Shown piece after piece: positions 34,030 through 43,360 of a stretch of 64,000 nucleotides of DNA (the first letter of the stretch is position 1; each line of letters begins with the position of its first letter). The notes under the pieces were generated by a model, which saw only the letters and a list, made by a program, of their open reading frames with translations, was not told where the DNA came from and did not search any database. Position numbers and translations under genes: made by a program. This DNA comes from Cyanobacteria bacterium TGS_CYA1 (GTDB lineage: Bacteria; Cyanobacteriota; Vampirovibrionia; Obscuribacterales; Obscuribacteraceae), in NCBI GenBank assembly GCA_026129135.1, contig JAHCIQ010000009.1:62001-126000 (forward strand). The letters are read 5' to 3'.

Positions 34030-36792
34030 TCACCCACTATCACTTGAAATGGCTCCTGCACCTGATATCTGACGCTCGAGAAACGAAATTTCATCCTCTC
34101 GAGAACTGATAAACCCATCCAGCTTTGCTTCGAGGGCGCAAGTCAAGAGGGCGCCTATTTTTGGACCTCTCGGCACCCCCATATCGATTAAATCTGCTCC
34201 CTTGATTAAAAGTTGCACAGAACTTAACTCATTTAGATACAAAAGGACCATCCTTCTCACTTTAGTACCTGGTGAAGCAAGACTTCCTACTATGGCAAGC
34301 GCTTCTTCCGGCTGGTCTTTGAAAAGTTTGTATATTTCGCTTCGTTTTAGCGTTTTTGACTTGTGCCCAAGCCCAAGCTCGATGGCCTTGGCTCTTATGA
34401 TGATGTCTTTGTGATGGTTACTTAGCTGCAATCTATCGAGCGCTTCCTGGAGCCCGGCTTTAGTCAGACGAGCAAGCAATAGCCCCAAATAAACTATCCA
34501 CTCGTCTTTAACTTTGTATCTAGCAAGCAGACGCTCGGCTCTTCGTATATGAACTCTGCTTTTGGCACCATATTTCAATTTTTCATGCAAAAAGCGCAAG
34601 CCCCCGCCCAAACGCTCGAGCAAATCTAGAGCCTCAAGACGCTTTTCAGATTCGAGAATATATCGAATCTCTTCTTTCAGTCTCACTCCACCAAGACCGT
34701 TGAACAGTCCGACGCTAATGCCTCTGCACGCTCTGTATCGAGTTTTGGGTTCGAGATGAAAACCCAGTTTTGCAGCAAAACGCACTGCTCTTATGATTCG
34801 GGTCGGATCTTCGATAAAACTGAAAGGATGCAAAATTCGAATCACTTTCTTTTGAAGATCATCGTATCCGTTGTATAAGTCAATTAATTCGCCAAATCTA
34901 TTAGTTGCAGGGTGCAAACAAACTGCCAGAGAATTAATGGTGAAATCTCGTCTATAAATGTCCTGGCGCAAAGAAGAAGCTTCCACCACTGGAAGAGCCG
35001 CCGGAAATTCATAATATTCGGTACGCGCGGTGGACAAATCAATTTCACGAACCGATTTTATGGGACTGGAAAGAGTGGCGGTCTGAAATCGTTCGTGACT
35101 GACAAGAATTTCGAACTTATCTTTGTATTTAGAAGTCAGTTGCTCCGCCAATTTGATAGCCGATCCATCTTCGACCACGAAATCGAGATCGAATTTCAAA
35201 TCCCCGGCTGGCGTGACACCTAATATAGTGTCACGTACAAAACCACCCACAACGTATGCCACCATATTCAATTCGGCTGCTTCTTTGCCGACAATAGTGA
35301 ATAGCTCCAAGATTTCTGGATCTACGGTTTTAAATTTCTTTTCGAATTCTTTTTGTCTTTTGGCGCTGGGCGTAGCCGACTTTCGCTCAGGAAGAAATTC
35401 TTTGGCATCCTGACGTGTCTCACCATATATGGGGTCATGGACCAGATTGGACGGACCATGTGCTCTTTTCACTCCATGCCCGTACACAGCTTCAAGCACG
35501 TTCTGGCGCGTAACCAGTCCCAGCAATTCACCATCATCTGCAAGCACAGGCAATCGCCCGATGTCTTCCACCACCATCAATTGTTGAATCTGCTCCAGGC
35601 TGGCATCGGGAGGCACACTGACCACAGGGCGACTCATAAAACCCTGTACCGGCGCGTGATCCAATTTATGATGAATAGCCTGGTCTATATCACGACGAGA
35701 GACTATACCCACTACGTCAAGACCTTCGCAGACCACAAGTCCGTCTTGACCTAATCGGATCATCAAACGATGCGCCTCCGCCATGCGCAAAGATGGTCGT
35801 ATCGTGCGAACAGGCGTCGTCATTAGATTTTTGGCGGTAGGCTGTGGCTTGATCCTGTCTGGCAACAACGATTCGATATGGTCCATGATTTGGCTAACTT
35901 TGCCATTCTTCACCACTGCCGAAGCAGCACCAGGGTGTCCGCCCCCCCCCAGAATCTCCATCAATTCGCCCACGTCGAGAACATTTGCATCTGAGCGTGC
36001 CACCACATGCACTCGATCTTTCATATGTACGAAACAAAATGCGGCGTCTGCGGATTGAACATCCATCAGAGTTCTGGCCATATGAGCGACACCATCAATG
36101 TAACGTTCACTTCTGCTATGCGCTAGCACAATTTTAGTTGCGTGTATTTCCTTGATTTTGCAGCTGGAGAGCAATTCGTTCAAGAGTCCACTTTGCTCTT
36201 CACTCCACTTAGGCTTGATCAAAGACGTGATTTGATTTAAATCGACACCGAAAGTCATTAAATACGCGAGTGCTTTTGCGTCCGTTTCGCTCGTGCCTGA
36301 AAATGTCAATGAACCTGTATCTTCATGGATTCCCAGGGCAAGAAGAGTGGCTTCGAATTGATTCAATACGAATTTTTGCTGACGCATTTTGTCTACCAAA
36401 ATCGAAGTGGCTGAACCGACCTTAGCCACCACTGAATCTTCGCTAGCATATTGCAAGAGACCGTCAGATTCTAAACGATGATGGTCAAAAACAGTAATTT
36501 TCACTGTTTTCGGATTCTTGCTCATCTCTTTTTGTATGAACTTAGATATTGGCTCTGGAAGCCGCTCTACGTCCTGACAGTCGACCACGAATATGGAGGT
36601 AACCTGACTTAGATCAAGATATTTCGGCTCTATTGCTGGAAGCGAACTTCTGTTCAAGCTGAGATATTCGCGCACACTTCCGACTATCGGTTGGCTCAGA
36701 ACCATTTTAGTTCCTGGATAGAGTTTGGTCACTGCAAACTGAGACGCCAGGGCGTCGAAATCAGTATTGTTATGAGTGACTACAATTTCCAC
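34030..36792 (-). CDS. tRNA nucleotidyltransferase (CCA-adding type) fused to DHH phosphoesterase and CBS domains
   Basis: 920 residues. Residues about 1-310 are a DHH/DHHA1 phosphoesterase module: HNNTDFDALAS, VVDCQD, FDHHRLESDG, HEDTGSLTF and GGGGHPGAASA. About 320-440 are two CBS domains (NLMTTPVRTIRPS, FMSRPVVSVPPDASLEQI). About 490-860 are a class II polymerase module: VVGGFVRDTILG, the catalytic DLDFVVEDG, RRDFTINSLAV, and EDPTRIIRAVRFAAKLGF. This domain order is known from cyanobacteria and Aquifex. The polymerase part adds or repairs tRNA 3' CCA, or only part of it; the DHH part may cleave phosphodiesters. The start is GTG. A run of nine C/G (35942-35950) encodes the glycines of the DHHA1 motif. 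Confidence 0.9.
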   Translation of the reverse strand: MEIVVTHNNTDFDALASQFAVTKLYPGTKMVLSQPIVGSVREYLSLNRSSLPAIEPKYLDLSQVTSIFVVDCQDVERLPEPISKFIQKEMSKNPKTVKITVFDHHRLESDGLLQYASEDSVVAKVGSATSILVDKMRQQKFVLNQFEATLLALGIHEDTGSLTFSGTSETDAKALAYLMTFGVDLNQITSLIKPKWSEEQSGLLNELLSSCKIKEIHATKIVLAHSRSERYIDGVAHMARTLMDVQSADAAFCFVHMKDRVHVVARSDANVLDVGELMEILGGGGHPGAASAVVKNGKVSQIMDHIESLLPDRIKPQPTAKNLMTTPVRTIRPSLRMAEAHRLMIRLGQDGLVVCEGLDVVGIVSRRDIDQAIHHKLDHAPVQGFMSRPVVSVPPDASLEQIQQLMVVEDIGRLPVLADDGELLGLVTRQNVLEAVYGHGVKRAHGPSNLVHDPIYGETRQDAKEFLPERKSATPSAKRQKEFEKKFKTVDPEILELFTIVGKEAAELNMVAYVVGGFVRDTILGVTPAGDLKFDLDFVVEDGSAIKLAEQLTSKYKDKFEILVSHERFQTATLSSPIKSVREIDLSTARTEYYEFPAALPVVEASSLRQDIYRRDFTINSLAVCLHPATNRFGELIDLYNGYDDLQKKVIRILHPFSFIEDPTRIIRAVRFAAKLGFHLEPKTRYRACRGISVGLFNGLGGVRLKEEIRYILESEKRLEALDLLERLGGGLRFLHEKLKYGAKSRVHIRRAERLLARYKVKDEWIVYLGLLLARLTKAGLQEALDRLQLSNHHKDIIIRAKAIELGLGHKSKTLKRSEIYKLFKDQPEEALAIVGSLASPGTKVRRMVLLYLNELSSVQLLIKGADLIDMGVPRGPKIGALLTCALEAKLDGFISSREDEISFLERQISGAGAISSDSG

Positions 36793-36834
36793 TTACAGTT
36801 TATTTGCTTGAGTGCTTGGGTAATCTTATAGATT

Positions 36835-37620
36835 ATGCCACTTTTCGATTTTGCCCAGGTTTATGTAATAGCCTTCTTCATCGGAAGCGGTTTCATTATT
36901 TTGAGTTTTTTCCTTGGACACATGCACGATGGCGATTCGGGGCATGGAGATGCCGGACATGGTGGTCATTTGGATTTTCATGGGCATCACGATGCCGGTC
37001 ACGCGCATCTAGACCACAGTGGTCACATGCACGACAGTCACGGCGCTCATGATGATCCAAGTGGTCATGACTCAGGTCACTCGCATGGCGATGATCATTC
37101 TCACCAGTCTGATACTCATTCTCAAGCGCGAGGTCACCATTCTTCGAGCGCCAGCAATAATTCCCAGAATGACCTGGTCTCCAACGTAGGGCGCATCGCC
37201 TTTTCTCTTTTAAGCCCGATGACGATGTCACTATTTTTGATGTTTTTTGGCATTGTGGGTTATTTCAGCCTTAAACTTTTTCCCGCTATAGGTCTTCTGA
37301 CGCTGATTCCGTCCCTGATTGCAGGCGTACTGGCTGTCAAGATTTTCAAACGACTGATAAGTCTGATGATGAGCAAATTATCTGGAGCCACTCAAATTAG
37401 CGAGTGGGCGGCAGTGGGGCAGGAAGCTGAAGTGATGTCCACTATCAAAAATGGAAATGTCGGCGAAATTTCATACATCATCGGCAACAAAATGCACAAT
37501 GGCATTGCCCGATGTACAGACAAATCCATAATGATCGAAAAAGGCTCGAAAGTAATAATTACCGACCTCGATGGATCTACAGCCATTGTAGAGCCGCAAA
37601 AAGATTTTTCAGTCAAGTAG
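36835..37620 (+). CDS. NfeD-like membrane protein with a histidine-rich loop
   Basis: 261 residues. A first membrane segment (about residues 9-28) leads into a stretch of about 80 residues (29-110) dominated by His, Asp, Gly and Ser. Two more membrane segments follow (about 125-170), and then a C-terminal domain (about 180-255) with an OB-like beta pattern (AAVGQEAEVMSTIKNG, VIITDLDGSTAIV). The last domain and the flotillin gene 136 bases downstream fit the NfeD/YuaF-flotillin pairing that organises membrane microdomains. The His-rich loop probably binds metal and is not a usual part of this family. The gene is divergent from the CCA enzyme, 42 bases apart. Palindrome copy 3 follows 5 bases after the stop. 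Confidence 0.68.
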   Translation: MPLFDFAQVYVIAFFIGSGFIILSFFLGHMHDGDSGHGDAGHGGHLDFHGHHDAGHAHLDHSGHMHDSHGAHDDPSGHDSGHSHGDDHSHQSDTHSQARGHHSSSASNNSQNDLVSNVGRIAFSLLSPMTMSLFLMFFGIVGYFSLKLFPAIGLLTLIPSLIAGVLAVKIFKRLISLMMSKLSGATQISEWAAVGQEAEVMSTIKNGNVGEISYIIGNKMHNGIARCTDKSIMIEKGSKVIITDLDGSTAIVEPQKDFSVK

Positions 37621-37621
37621 A

Positions 37622-37655
37622 TCAAAAAAATAAACCGATATCGGTTTATTTTTGT
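37622..37655. repeat. Dispersed palindrome, copy 3
   Basis: A 28-bp perfect inverted repeat (37626-37653) centred at 37639/37640, with TAAACCGATATCGGTTTA in the middle and A- and T-tracts outside. It begins 5 bases after the NfeD-like stop codon and precedes the flotillin gene, so it may separate or attenuate the two genes. Confidence 0.88.
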
Positions 37656-37756
37656 GTCCAGGATTTGAACTCGGGCCGATTCGTCGCCTTTTAAAAAGGG
37701 AACTTAAAGCTAGACCTGCTAACTTAAATTAGCGCCCCAAATTAAGGAGTATTTTT

Positions 37757-39379
37757 ATGGACCTTATGTCGATGACTATTATTGGCGTCGGTATTGCTGC
37801 TTTCATGATTATTTTGTTTATGCTCCCCACTCTCTATCAAAAGTGCGGACCTAACGAAGCAATGATCATATCTGGAGGTGGCAGCCAGCCTCGTATCATC
37901 GTGGGCGGCGGTACATTTCTTATTCCTTTGTTTAACCAGAAAAACCTTCTCAGCTTGGAAATCATGCCTATTGAAGTGCGCTCTCACGCACCCATGATTA
38001 CGAGAAATGGTATTCCGATTTTCGTCGAGGGCGTCGCTCAAATCAAGGTCAAAAGCGACGAATCATCAATCCATACTGCGGCTGAACAGTTTCTAGGTAA
38101 AGATCTGGACGAAATTCAGATGGTCGCACACGAGACATTAATGGGTCACTTGAGAGCGATTCTAGGCACCATGACAGTTGAAGAGTTAATCGGTAACTTT
38201 GATGAGTTTGCCCAGCGTGTTGCCTCAGTTTCTATTTCTGACCTGGCAAAAATGGGATTGACAGTGGTTTCATTCACAATCAAAGAAATCAGAGATGAAG
38301 TTGGATATCTTGAAGCACTCGGTAAAAAGCAGACTGCAGACGTAAAAAGAAGCGCTGCCATTGGCGAAGCCGAAGCTTTGAAAGAAACTCAAATCGCTCA
38401 AGCCAATTCACAAAGAGACTCTCAGATTGCTCAGGCGCAAGCCACTGAAGAAGGTGCCAAAGCCAAGCTCGCAGCCGACACCCGTGTAGCTGAAGCCTCG
38501 AAGAATTTCCAGGTTAGTCAGGCAAAGTATCAGCAGGAAGTCGCGGAACAAAAAGCAGCAAGCGACATGGTTTACGACATTACAAAAGCAAAGTCGCAGC
38601 AAAAACTGATTTTAGAGCAACAGCAGATCAAAATCGTCGAAGCTCAAAAAGAAGTCGAGCTGCAACAAGTAGAAGTTCTCAAAAGAGAAGTCGCACTTGC
38701 GGCCGAAATCACGAAACCCGCAGAAGCTGAACAGACCCGCATTAAACTGATGGCTGTGGCAGAACAAGAAAAACGTCGCATCCTTGCAGAAGGTGATGCC
38801 CAGGCGACTGAAGCCAAAGCGAAAGGTGAGGCTGAAGCGATAAGATTGAGAGCACAAGCCGATGCTGATGCCACAAGACAATTGGGTCTTGCCGCAGCAG
38901 AAGCAGAAAGAGCGAAAGGTCTTGCCGAAGCTACAATCGTAGCCGCCAAAGGTCAGGCAGAGGCTGAAGCAATGGCGAAAAAGGCTGAGGCGTTCAAACA
39001 GTATAACGACGCGGCGATGGCTTCCATGGTGATTGAAAAACTGCCTGAACTTGTTCAAGCGGCCGCTCAACCACTGTCCAAAATTGGAAATGTCACCTTG
39101 CTTTCAACTGGTGGTGAAACCACTGGTCTTGGCAAGATCACGTCAGACGTCCTGAGCGTCGCGGCTCAAGGAGTGACGATGGTGAAAGGCTTGACCGGTA
39201 TCGACCTGGTCGATACTATGTCGCGTACTCACAACGTTTTGCCCAAAGCTCAACAAACAAGTCAAGGTCAACAAGCTGCTTCCGGGCAGGCGCATCCAGT
39301 GCAAACTCAAAACCAACACCCTCCAGAGCAGAAACAGCCTACAGTAAGCGCAAGCACCCAACCTCCGCTCAAAGGATAA
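37757..39379 (+). CDS. Flotillin-like SPFH domain protein
   Basis: 540 residues. One N-terminal membrane segment (about residues 5-26), an SPFH/PHB domain (about 30-200, including KCGPNEAMIISGGG, GIPIFVEGVAQIKV and TVEELIGNFDEFAQRV), and a long helical flotillin region (about 200-420) rich in Ala, Glu, Gln and Lys that forms coiled coils and oligomers. The tail is Gln/Pro-rich and disordered. Flotillins scaffold membrane microdomains. AAGGAG lies 7 bases before ATG 37757. The small ATPase gene follows one base after the stop, so they are cotranscribed. Confidence 0.9.
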   Translation: MDLMSMTIIGVGIAAFMIILFMLPTLYQKCGPNEAMIISGGGSQPRIIVGGGTFLIPLFNQKNLLSLEIMPIEVRSHAPMITRNGIPIFVEGVAQIKVKSDESSIHTAAEQFLGKDLDEIQMVAHETLMGHLRAILGTMTVEELIGNFDEFAQRVASVSISDLAKMGLTVVSFTIKEIRDEVGYLEALGKKQTADVKRSAAIGEAEALKETQIAQANSQRDSQIAQAQATEEGAKAKLAADTRVAEASKNFQVSQAKYQQEVAEQKAASDMVYDITKAKSQQKLILEQQQIKIVEAQKEVELQQVEVLKREVALAAEITKPAEAEQTRIKLMAVAEQEKRRILAEGDAQATEAKAKGEAEAIRLRAQADADATRQLGLAAAEAERAKGLAEATIVAAKGQAEAEAMAKKAEAFKQYNDAAMASMVIEKLPELVQAAAQPLSKIGNVTLLSTGGETTGLGKITSDVLSVAAQGVTMVKGLTGIDLVDTMSRTHNVLPKAQQTSQGQQAASGQAHPVQTQNQHPPEQKQPTVSASTQPPLKG

Positions 39380-39380
39380 G

Positions 39381-39947
39381 ATGCCGCGCATTCTTGTCAC
39401 CGGCTCGGGCTCAGTAGGCAAAACCACTCTGGTTAGTCATCTTGGGCCCGAGCTTTCACTTTGCCCAATTGAAGAAATGGCACGCGATTTATGCACCAGA
39501 CTTGGATATGCACAAATTGGCGACATTTCAGAAAACGAACAAGAACATTTTAAAATAAAAGTTTTGAGCGAACAAATCTCGCGCGAAAATGAGCTCAAGG
39601 ATTTTATAACCGACCGCGGCGCACTCGATTGTTGGGTGCTCTGGCAGCGCTGGCAACTGTGCAAAGCAATGACTTTTACAAGCGAAGCGTATTATAAAAT
39701 GGCGCGAGCACAAAGCCAGAAATACACTCATGTAATACTGGTGCCACCATTGTTCGAGCCCGTGGATGATGGTTTCCGCTGGATTGACAAAGATTATCTC
39801 AATCAAATTCATCGCATGACCGAACTTGCCATCTTCGACTTTGGTCTTCAGAACAAGACGTATATAATTCGGGAGCAAGAACTCGACAATCGTCTTGTGG
39901 AGATAAAAAATTGGTTGTCCCAAAATCAGAATCAAGACCAAGATTAA
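39381..39947 (+). CDS. Small P-loop ATPase/kinase-like protein (AAA_28 type)
   Basis: 188 residues. The Walker A motif GSGSVGKTTLVSHL begins at residue 8. The following EEMARDLCTRLG and FITDRGALDCWV (with TDRG as in NadR-type and AAA_28 proteins) suggest a small nucleoside or nucleotide kinase-like ATPase. The C-terminus is an acidic Asn-Gln-Asp repeat (NQNQDQD) created by a short tandem DNA repeat. AAGGA lies 4 bases before the ATG, and the gene is one base after the flotillin stop. The substrate is unknown. Confidence 0.7.
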   Translation: MPRILVTGSGSVGKTTLVSHLGPELSLCPIEEMARDLCTRLGYAQIGDISENEQEHFKIKVLSEQISRENELKDFITDRGALDCWVLWQRWQLCKAMTFTSEAYYKMARAQSQKYTHVILVPPLFEPVDDGFRWIDKDYLNQIHRMTELAIFDFGLQNKTYIIREQELDNRLVEIKNWLSQNQNQDQD

Positions 39948-40855
39948 GGCCAAGACCAAGATTACGACTAATCTGTTTTCTCTCGACCTTTTTTTTGGTC
40001 GGGACAATTTTTCTTTCGCCCCAGAATGCCTGGTCAAAAAACTCTAAAGTTGTTTCACTAGCACCATCCAACACCGAACTTATTTATGCCCTTGGCGCAG
40101 AAGACAAACTCTACGGAATTTCTTCTTTTTGCCAGGGTAACAAATCTGTAGTTGGAAGCTTCGTAAGCGCGAGTTACGAAAAACTTGCAGTGATAAAACC
40201 AGACATCATCTTACTTGTGCAGGGACAGGAAGCACTTGCATTTCAATTGCAGAAGAGACATTACAAAGTAGAGATTCTTCAAAACGAAAAAATTGGCGAT
40301 ATCTCGAACAACTTGAAAAAAATGGGTCGCCTTTTAGACAAGGAAAAGGACGCTTTGGAGCTGAGTCAGAAATTTGACTATCAAATAAATGAGCTCAAAA
40401 AAATTACTGCTTCAGGTCCAATTTGTAAGACACTCGTCTGCGTTTGGGCAGAACCCATTATTTGTGTCGGCAAAAAATCTTTCATAAACGACCTTGTCAC
40501 TGTATGCGGTGGCGCAAATGTTTTATCTGGAAAAGATCTGGGTTATGCTCGAGTTTCACAAGAAACACTTTTAGCCAGTCGCCCCAACCTCATAATTTTG
40601 CCAAACGAAGCTCTGGGAACCAAAACTCTGAAAAAGATGCCCTGGGTCAAGCTATGTCAAAGGTCAGGCGTTCAAACTCACTTCTTGCCCAAAAACAAGT
40701 CAGACTTTTTATCAAGACCATCCCTTCGGGTGATTGAGGGACTCGCCTGGCTGGCCTTGAAACAACAGCCCAAAGAGAAGTTACGGATAAATCAATGGTT
40801 AGACACAGCTAAACTATCTTTGTTTAAGAAGAATATCAATTCAAGATCTGGCTAG
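39911..40855 (+). CDS. Periplasmic substrate-binding protein, BtuF-like (cobalamin or iron-chelate type)
   Basis: 314 residues. The positively charged N-terminus (RPRLRPRPRLRL) is followed by a hydrophobic signal segment (ICFLSTFFLVGTIFLSP). The mature part has the class III binding-protein pattern: RVVSLAPSNTE-like KVVSLAPSNTELIYALGA, KPDIILL, a long linking helix, FINDLVTVCGGANVL, and a second lobe ending with IEGLAWLAL. Such proteins deliver vitamin B12 or siderophores to ABC importers; no permease or ATPase gene is adjacent. It starts at TTG inside the upstream gene (37-base overlap), and the Arg-rich leader is encoded by the repeat that makes the Asn/Gln/Asp end of that protein. Confidence 0.78.
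   Translation: MVVPKSESRPRLRPRPRLRLICFLSTFFLVGTIFLSPQNAWSKNSKVVSLAPSNTELIYALGAEDKLYGISSFCQGNKSVVGSFVSASYEKLAVIKPDIILLVQGQEALAFQLQKRHYKVEILQNEKIGDISNNLKKMGRLLDKEKDALELSQKFDYQINELKKITASGPICKTLVCVWAEPIICVGKKSFINDLVTVCGGANVLSGKDLGYARVSQETLLASRPNLIILPNEALGTKTLKKMPWVKLCQRSGVQTHFLPKNKSDFLSRPSLRVIEGLAWLALKQQPKEKLRINQWLDTAKLSLFKKNINSRSG
39928..39967. repeat. Short tandem repeat shared by two overlapping reading frames
   Basis: Units of the type CCAAGACCAAGATTA occur twice (around 39935 and 39952), preceded by related AATCAGAATCAAG. One frame encodes the acidic/amide end of the ATPase (NQNQDQD), and the other the Arg-rich start of the BtuF-like protein. Expansion of the repeat would have created the overlap. 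Confidence 0.6.
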
Positions 40856-40972
40856 TTTTGCGGCTTTGAGCTGTTTATAACAATCTTCCAACTTTAGTCA
40901 GCCTTTTGGACGACGTTTGGGTCAATAAACCTGGCTATAATTTGGGAAACTACTCTCCAAAGAGTCATTTCA

Positions 40973-42394
40973 ATGGGTCATCTCATAGTCTGCGGCGTCA
41001 ATTTTCACTTTCATCCTCTTGCCATTCGGGAGCATCTTGTCATTCCTGACTCCTGCCTGAAACACGGCTTGATGGCTCTGGGGCAGTTTCCACACTTAAG
41101 CGAAAGCGTCATCTTGTCAACCTGCAATCGTACCGAAGTATACGCAGTGGTTTCAGACGTTTCCAAAGGTTTTGCCGAGATCGAAAGCTTTTTCCGCTCG
41201 GTCCAACAAGTCAGCGACCACGCTTCTTTGAGTCCTAACTACAAACTCATGGGCGATGACGTAGCTCTACATCTAATGCGCGTAGCATCCGGTCTAGACA
41301 GCATGGTTCTTGGCGAGGGACAAATTATGTCCCAGGTCAAATTTGCCCACCAGTGTGCTCTTGAGGCAAAAACCGCTGGCGCTGTGATGGATAACCTCTT
41401 CAAATCGGCGCTCAATTGCGGCAAAAAAGTCAGATCGCAAACTTCGCTCGGCAAAAGAGCCGTCTCAATAAGTTCGGCAGCAGTAGAAATTGCCAAAGAC
41501 TATTTCAAAGAGCGCAATGTCGAATTCGATAAATTGAAAGTGACCATACTTGGCGCTGGCAAAATGGCAAAGATTTGCTTGAAGCACATGCTTGGCTCCA
41601 AGAAAGCACCTAAAGAAATTCGTGTGGTCAACAGAACCAAGCGCGATTTGCTAGATTGCTTCCAAGCAAGCAAAGTTTCTGCCCCGCGAGTAATCGAAGT
41701 TAACGAGACTTTCACTTTCGAGGAGCGTCACCAGGCCATCGCCCAGTCAGACCTGGTACTTGTGGCAACTTCTGCTCACCGACACCTTTTGACTAAAACC
41801 GAGACAGAAAAGACGCTTTCAGGGTTGAAATCAAAATGTTTGATTGTCGACATTTCGGTTCCTCGCAACGTCGACCCCGAGCTTGCCACTATAGATGGTA
41901 TTACTCTCAAGCACACCGATGACCTGGCCGAACTGGTGAATAAGAACCTGGACGAGCGCAAAAGAGTTGCTCAGGAAGCAGATGACATTATTTTCGCCTG
42001 CCTGGATGAATTTACATCCTGGCAAAAAGCACGTTCTGTCGTTCCAACAATCACCGAGTTAAAAGAAAAAGTAGAAACCATTCGACAGGCTCATATTCAG
42101 GGTGCCGGCTCGGTGGAATACAAGGCGCTCAGTCGCGAAGAAATTGCTCGCATGGAAGAAATCAGCCAGGCAATCGTCAATCAGATTTTGCACATTCCTA
42201 TGGTAAATCTAAAGGCGGCTGCATCATCTTCTGATATTCAAGCACTGGCAAGACAGGCTGAAACACTACGCAATCTCTTCAATTTAGACCCACTATCGAA
42301 AAAATGCGCTTTCTCACAATCGCAAATGCAACTGCAGCCAAACGAGAACAGCCAACTCAGTCAAAATCATCCGGTTCAACCCGGAAAACAATAG
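40973..42394 (+). CDS. hemA: Glutamyl-tRNA reductase
   Basis: 473 residues. It catalyses the first committed step of the C5 tetrapyrrole pathway: NADPH reduction of Glu-tRNA to glutamate-1-semialdehyde. The catalytic Cys 51 is in STCNRTEVYA, then SGLDSMVLGEGQI, the NADPH loop ILGAGKMAKI, VNRTKRD, VDISVPRNVDPEL and a C-terminal dimerisation domain. It is longer than usual (420-450) because of a Gln/Asn/Ser-rich tail of about 35 residues. A TATAAT at 40936-40941 may be the operon promoter -10. The hemL gene for the next step is not in the window. hemC follows after 10 bases. Confidence 0.96.
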   Translation: MGHLIVCGVNFHFHPLAIREHLVIPDSCLKHGLMALGQFPHLSESVILSTCNRTEVYAVVSDVSKGFAEIESFFRSVQQVSDHASLSPNYKLMGDDVALHLMRVASGLDSMVLGEGQIMSQVKFAHQCALEAKTAGAVMDNLFKSALNCGKKVRSQTSLGKRAVSISSAAVEIAKDYFKERNVEFDKLKVTILGAGKMAKICLKHMLGSKKAPKEIRVVNRTKRDLLDCFQASKVSAPRVIEVNETFTFEERHQAIAQSDLVLVATSAHRHLLTKTETEKTLSGLKSKCLIVDISVPRNVDPELATIDGITLKHTDDLAELVNKNLDERKRVAQEADDIIFACLDEFTSWQKARSVVPTITELKEKVETIRQAHIQGAGSVEYKALSREEIARMEEISQAIVNQILHIPMVNLKAAASSSDIQALARQAETLRNLFNLDPLSKKCAFSQSQMQLQPNENSQLSQNHPVQPGKQ

Positions 42395-42404
42395 GATTGG
42401 AAAA

Positions 42405-43358
42405 GTGAGAGTTGGCACTCGATCGAGCAAGCTAGCTCTTTATCAAACTAATCATGTAGTTTCGTTGTTGAAAGAATTGCATCCTCAATTGGATTGCGAA
42501 GTAGTTACCATCACCACATCTGGTGACGCTCAAAGGAGTGTTCCTATTGCCGAAATTGGCACTAGAGGCGTATTTGTTAAAGAACTGGAAGAAGCCCTGC
42601 TTCAAAAAAAAGTTGATTTCGTCGTACACAGCTTGAAAGACATGCCCGTTGAAATTCCTGATGGTTTGTCGCTTGTAGCCACTTTGTCCAGAGAAGATTC
42701 TCGTGACGTAATTGTCTCGCGTGACAATAAATCACTTGAACAGATTCCCAAAAACGGCACTATCGCGACTTCGAGCCGTCGTCGCATCGCTCAGTTGAAA
42801 AAACTATATCCTTCCTTCAAATTCGTCGATATCAGAGGCAATATCACCACTCGTTTGCGTAAGATGGACGAAGGCGAATGCGATGCCATGATTCTTGCCG
42901 CTGCCGGTCTGCACCGATTAAATTTAAAAGACAGGATAGTGAAATATCTGTCTATAGAAGAATCCACTCCCGCTGCCGGACAGGGAGCGCTTGCTATCGA
43001 ATGCCGAATAGACGATACCAACACTTTTTCGACGCTTGCAAAGCTTGACGATTTAAAAACCCGTATAGAAATAAGCGCCGAAAGGGCTTTTCTAGGTGCT
43101 CTTGGAGGTGGATGCTCGATTCCTATCGGAGTATCTGCTTCTTTCGATCAAAAAAATAACGAACTTACCGTCGCGGGTGTTATAGCCTCAATCGACGGTA
43201 AATCGGTGCATCGCAGCTCCTGCAGGAAAAAATTCGATGCAAGCACTTCTGGTGCAAGCGAGCTTGGATATGAGTTTGCCAAATCAATGCAAACTGACGA
43301 AGTGGTCCTCATACTAGAAGAACTCAAAAAAGAGGAAAGCCGAGTTTCGGCTCCGTAA
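42405..43358 (+). CDS. hemC: Hydroxymethylbilane synthase (porphobilinogen deaminase)
   Basis: 317 residues. It joins four porphobilinogens into hydroxymethylbilane. N-terminal MRVGTRSSKLALYQ, FVVHSLKDMPVE with the catalytic Asp region, the TSSRRRIAQL phosphate or acid-binding block, AAAGLHRL and GGGCSIPIG, whose Cys 237 carries the dipyrromethane cofactor. The start is GTG with AGGA upstream. The gene lies 10 bases after hemA and 2 bases before hemD. Confidence 0.96.
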   Translation: MRVGTRSSKLALYQTNHVVSLLKELHPQLDCEVVTITTSGDAQRSVPIAEIGTRGVFVKELEEALLQKKVDFVVHSLKDMPVEIPDGLSLVATLSREDSRDVIVSRDNKSLEQIPKNGTIATSSRRRIAQLKKLYPSFKFVDIRGNITTRLRKMDEGECDAMILAAAGLHRLNLKDRIVKYLSIEESTPAAGQGALAIECRIDDTNTFSTLAKLDDLKTRIEISAERAFLGALGGGCSIPIGVSASFDQKNNELTVAGVIASIDGKSVHRSSCRKKFDASTSGASELGYEFAKSMQTDEVVLILEELKKEESRVSAP

Positions 43359-43360
43359 TA

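Noticed and set aside
37655-37685. A tRNA-like T-arm (GATTTGAAC) after palindrome copy 3
   Set aside because: The flanking bases do not form a five-pair T-stem and no acceptor or anticodon stem was found nearby.
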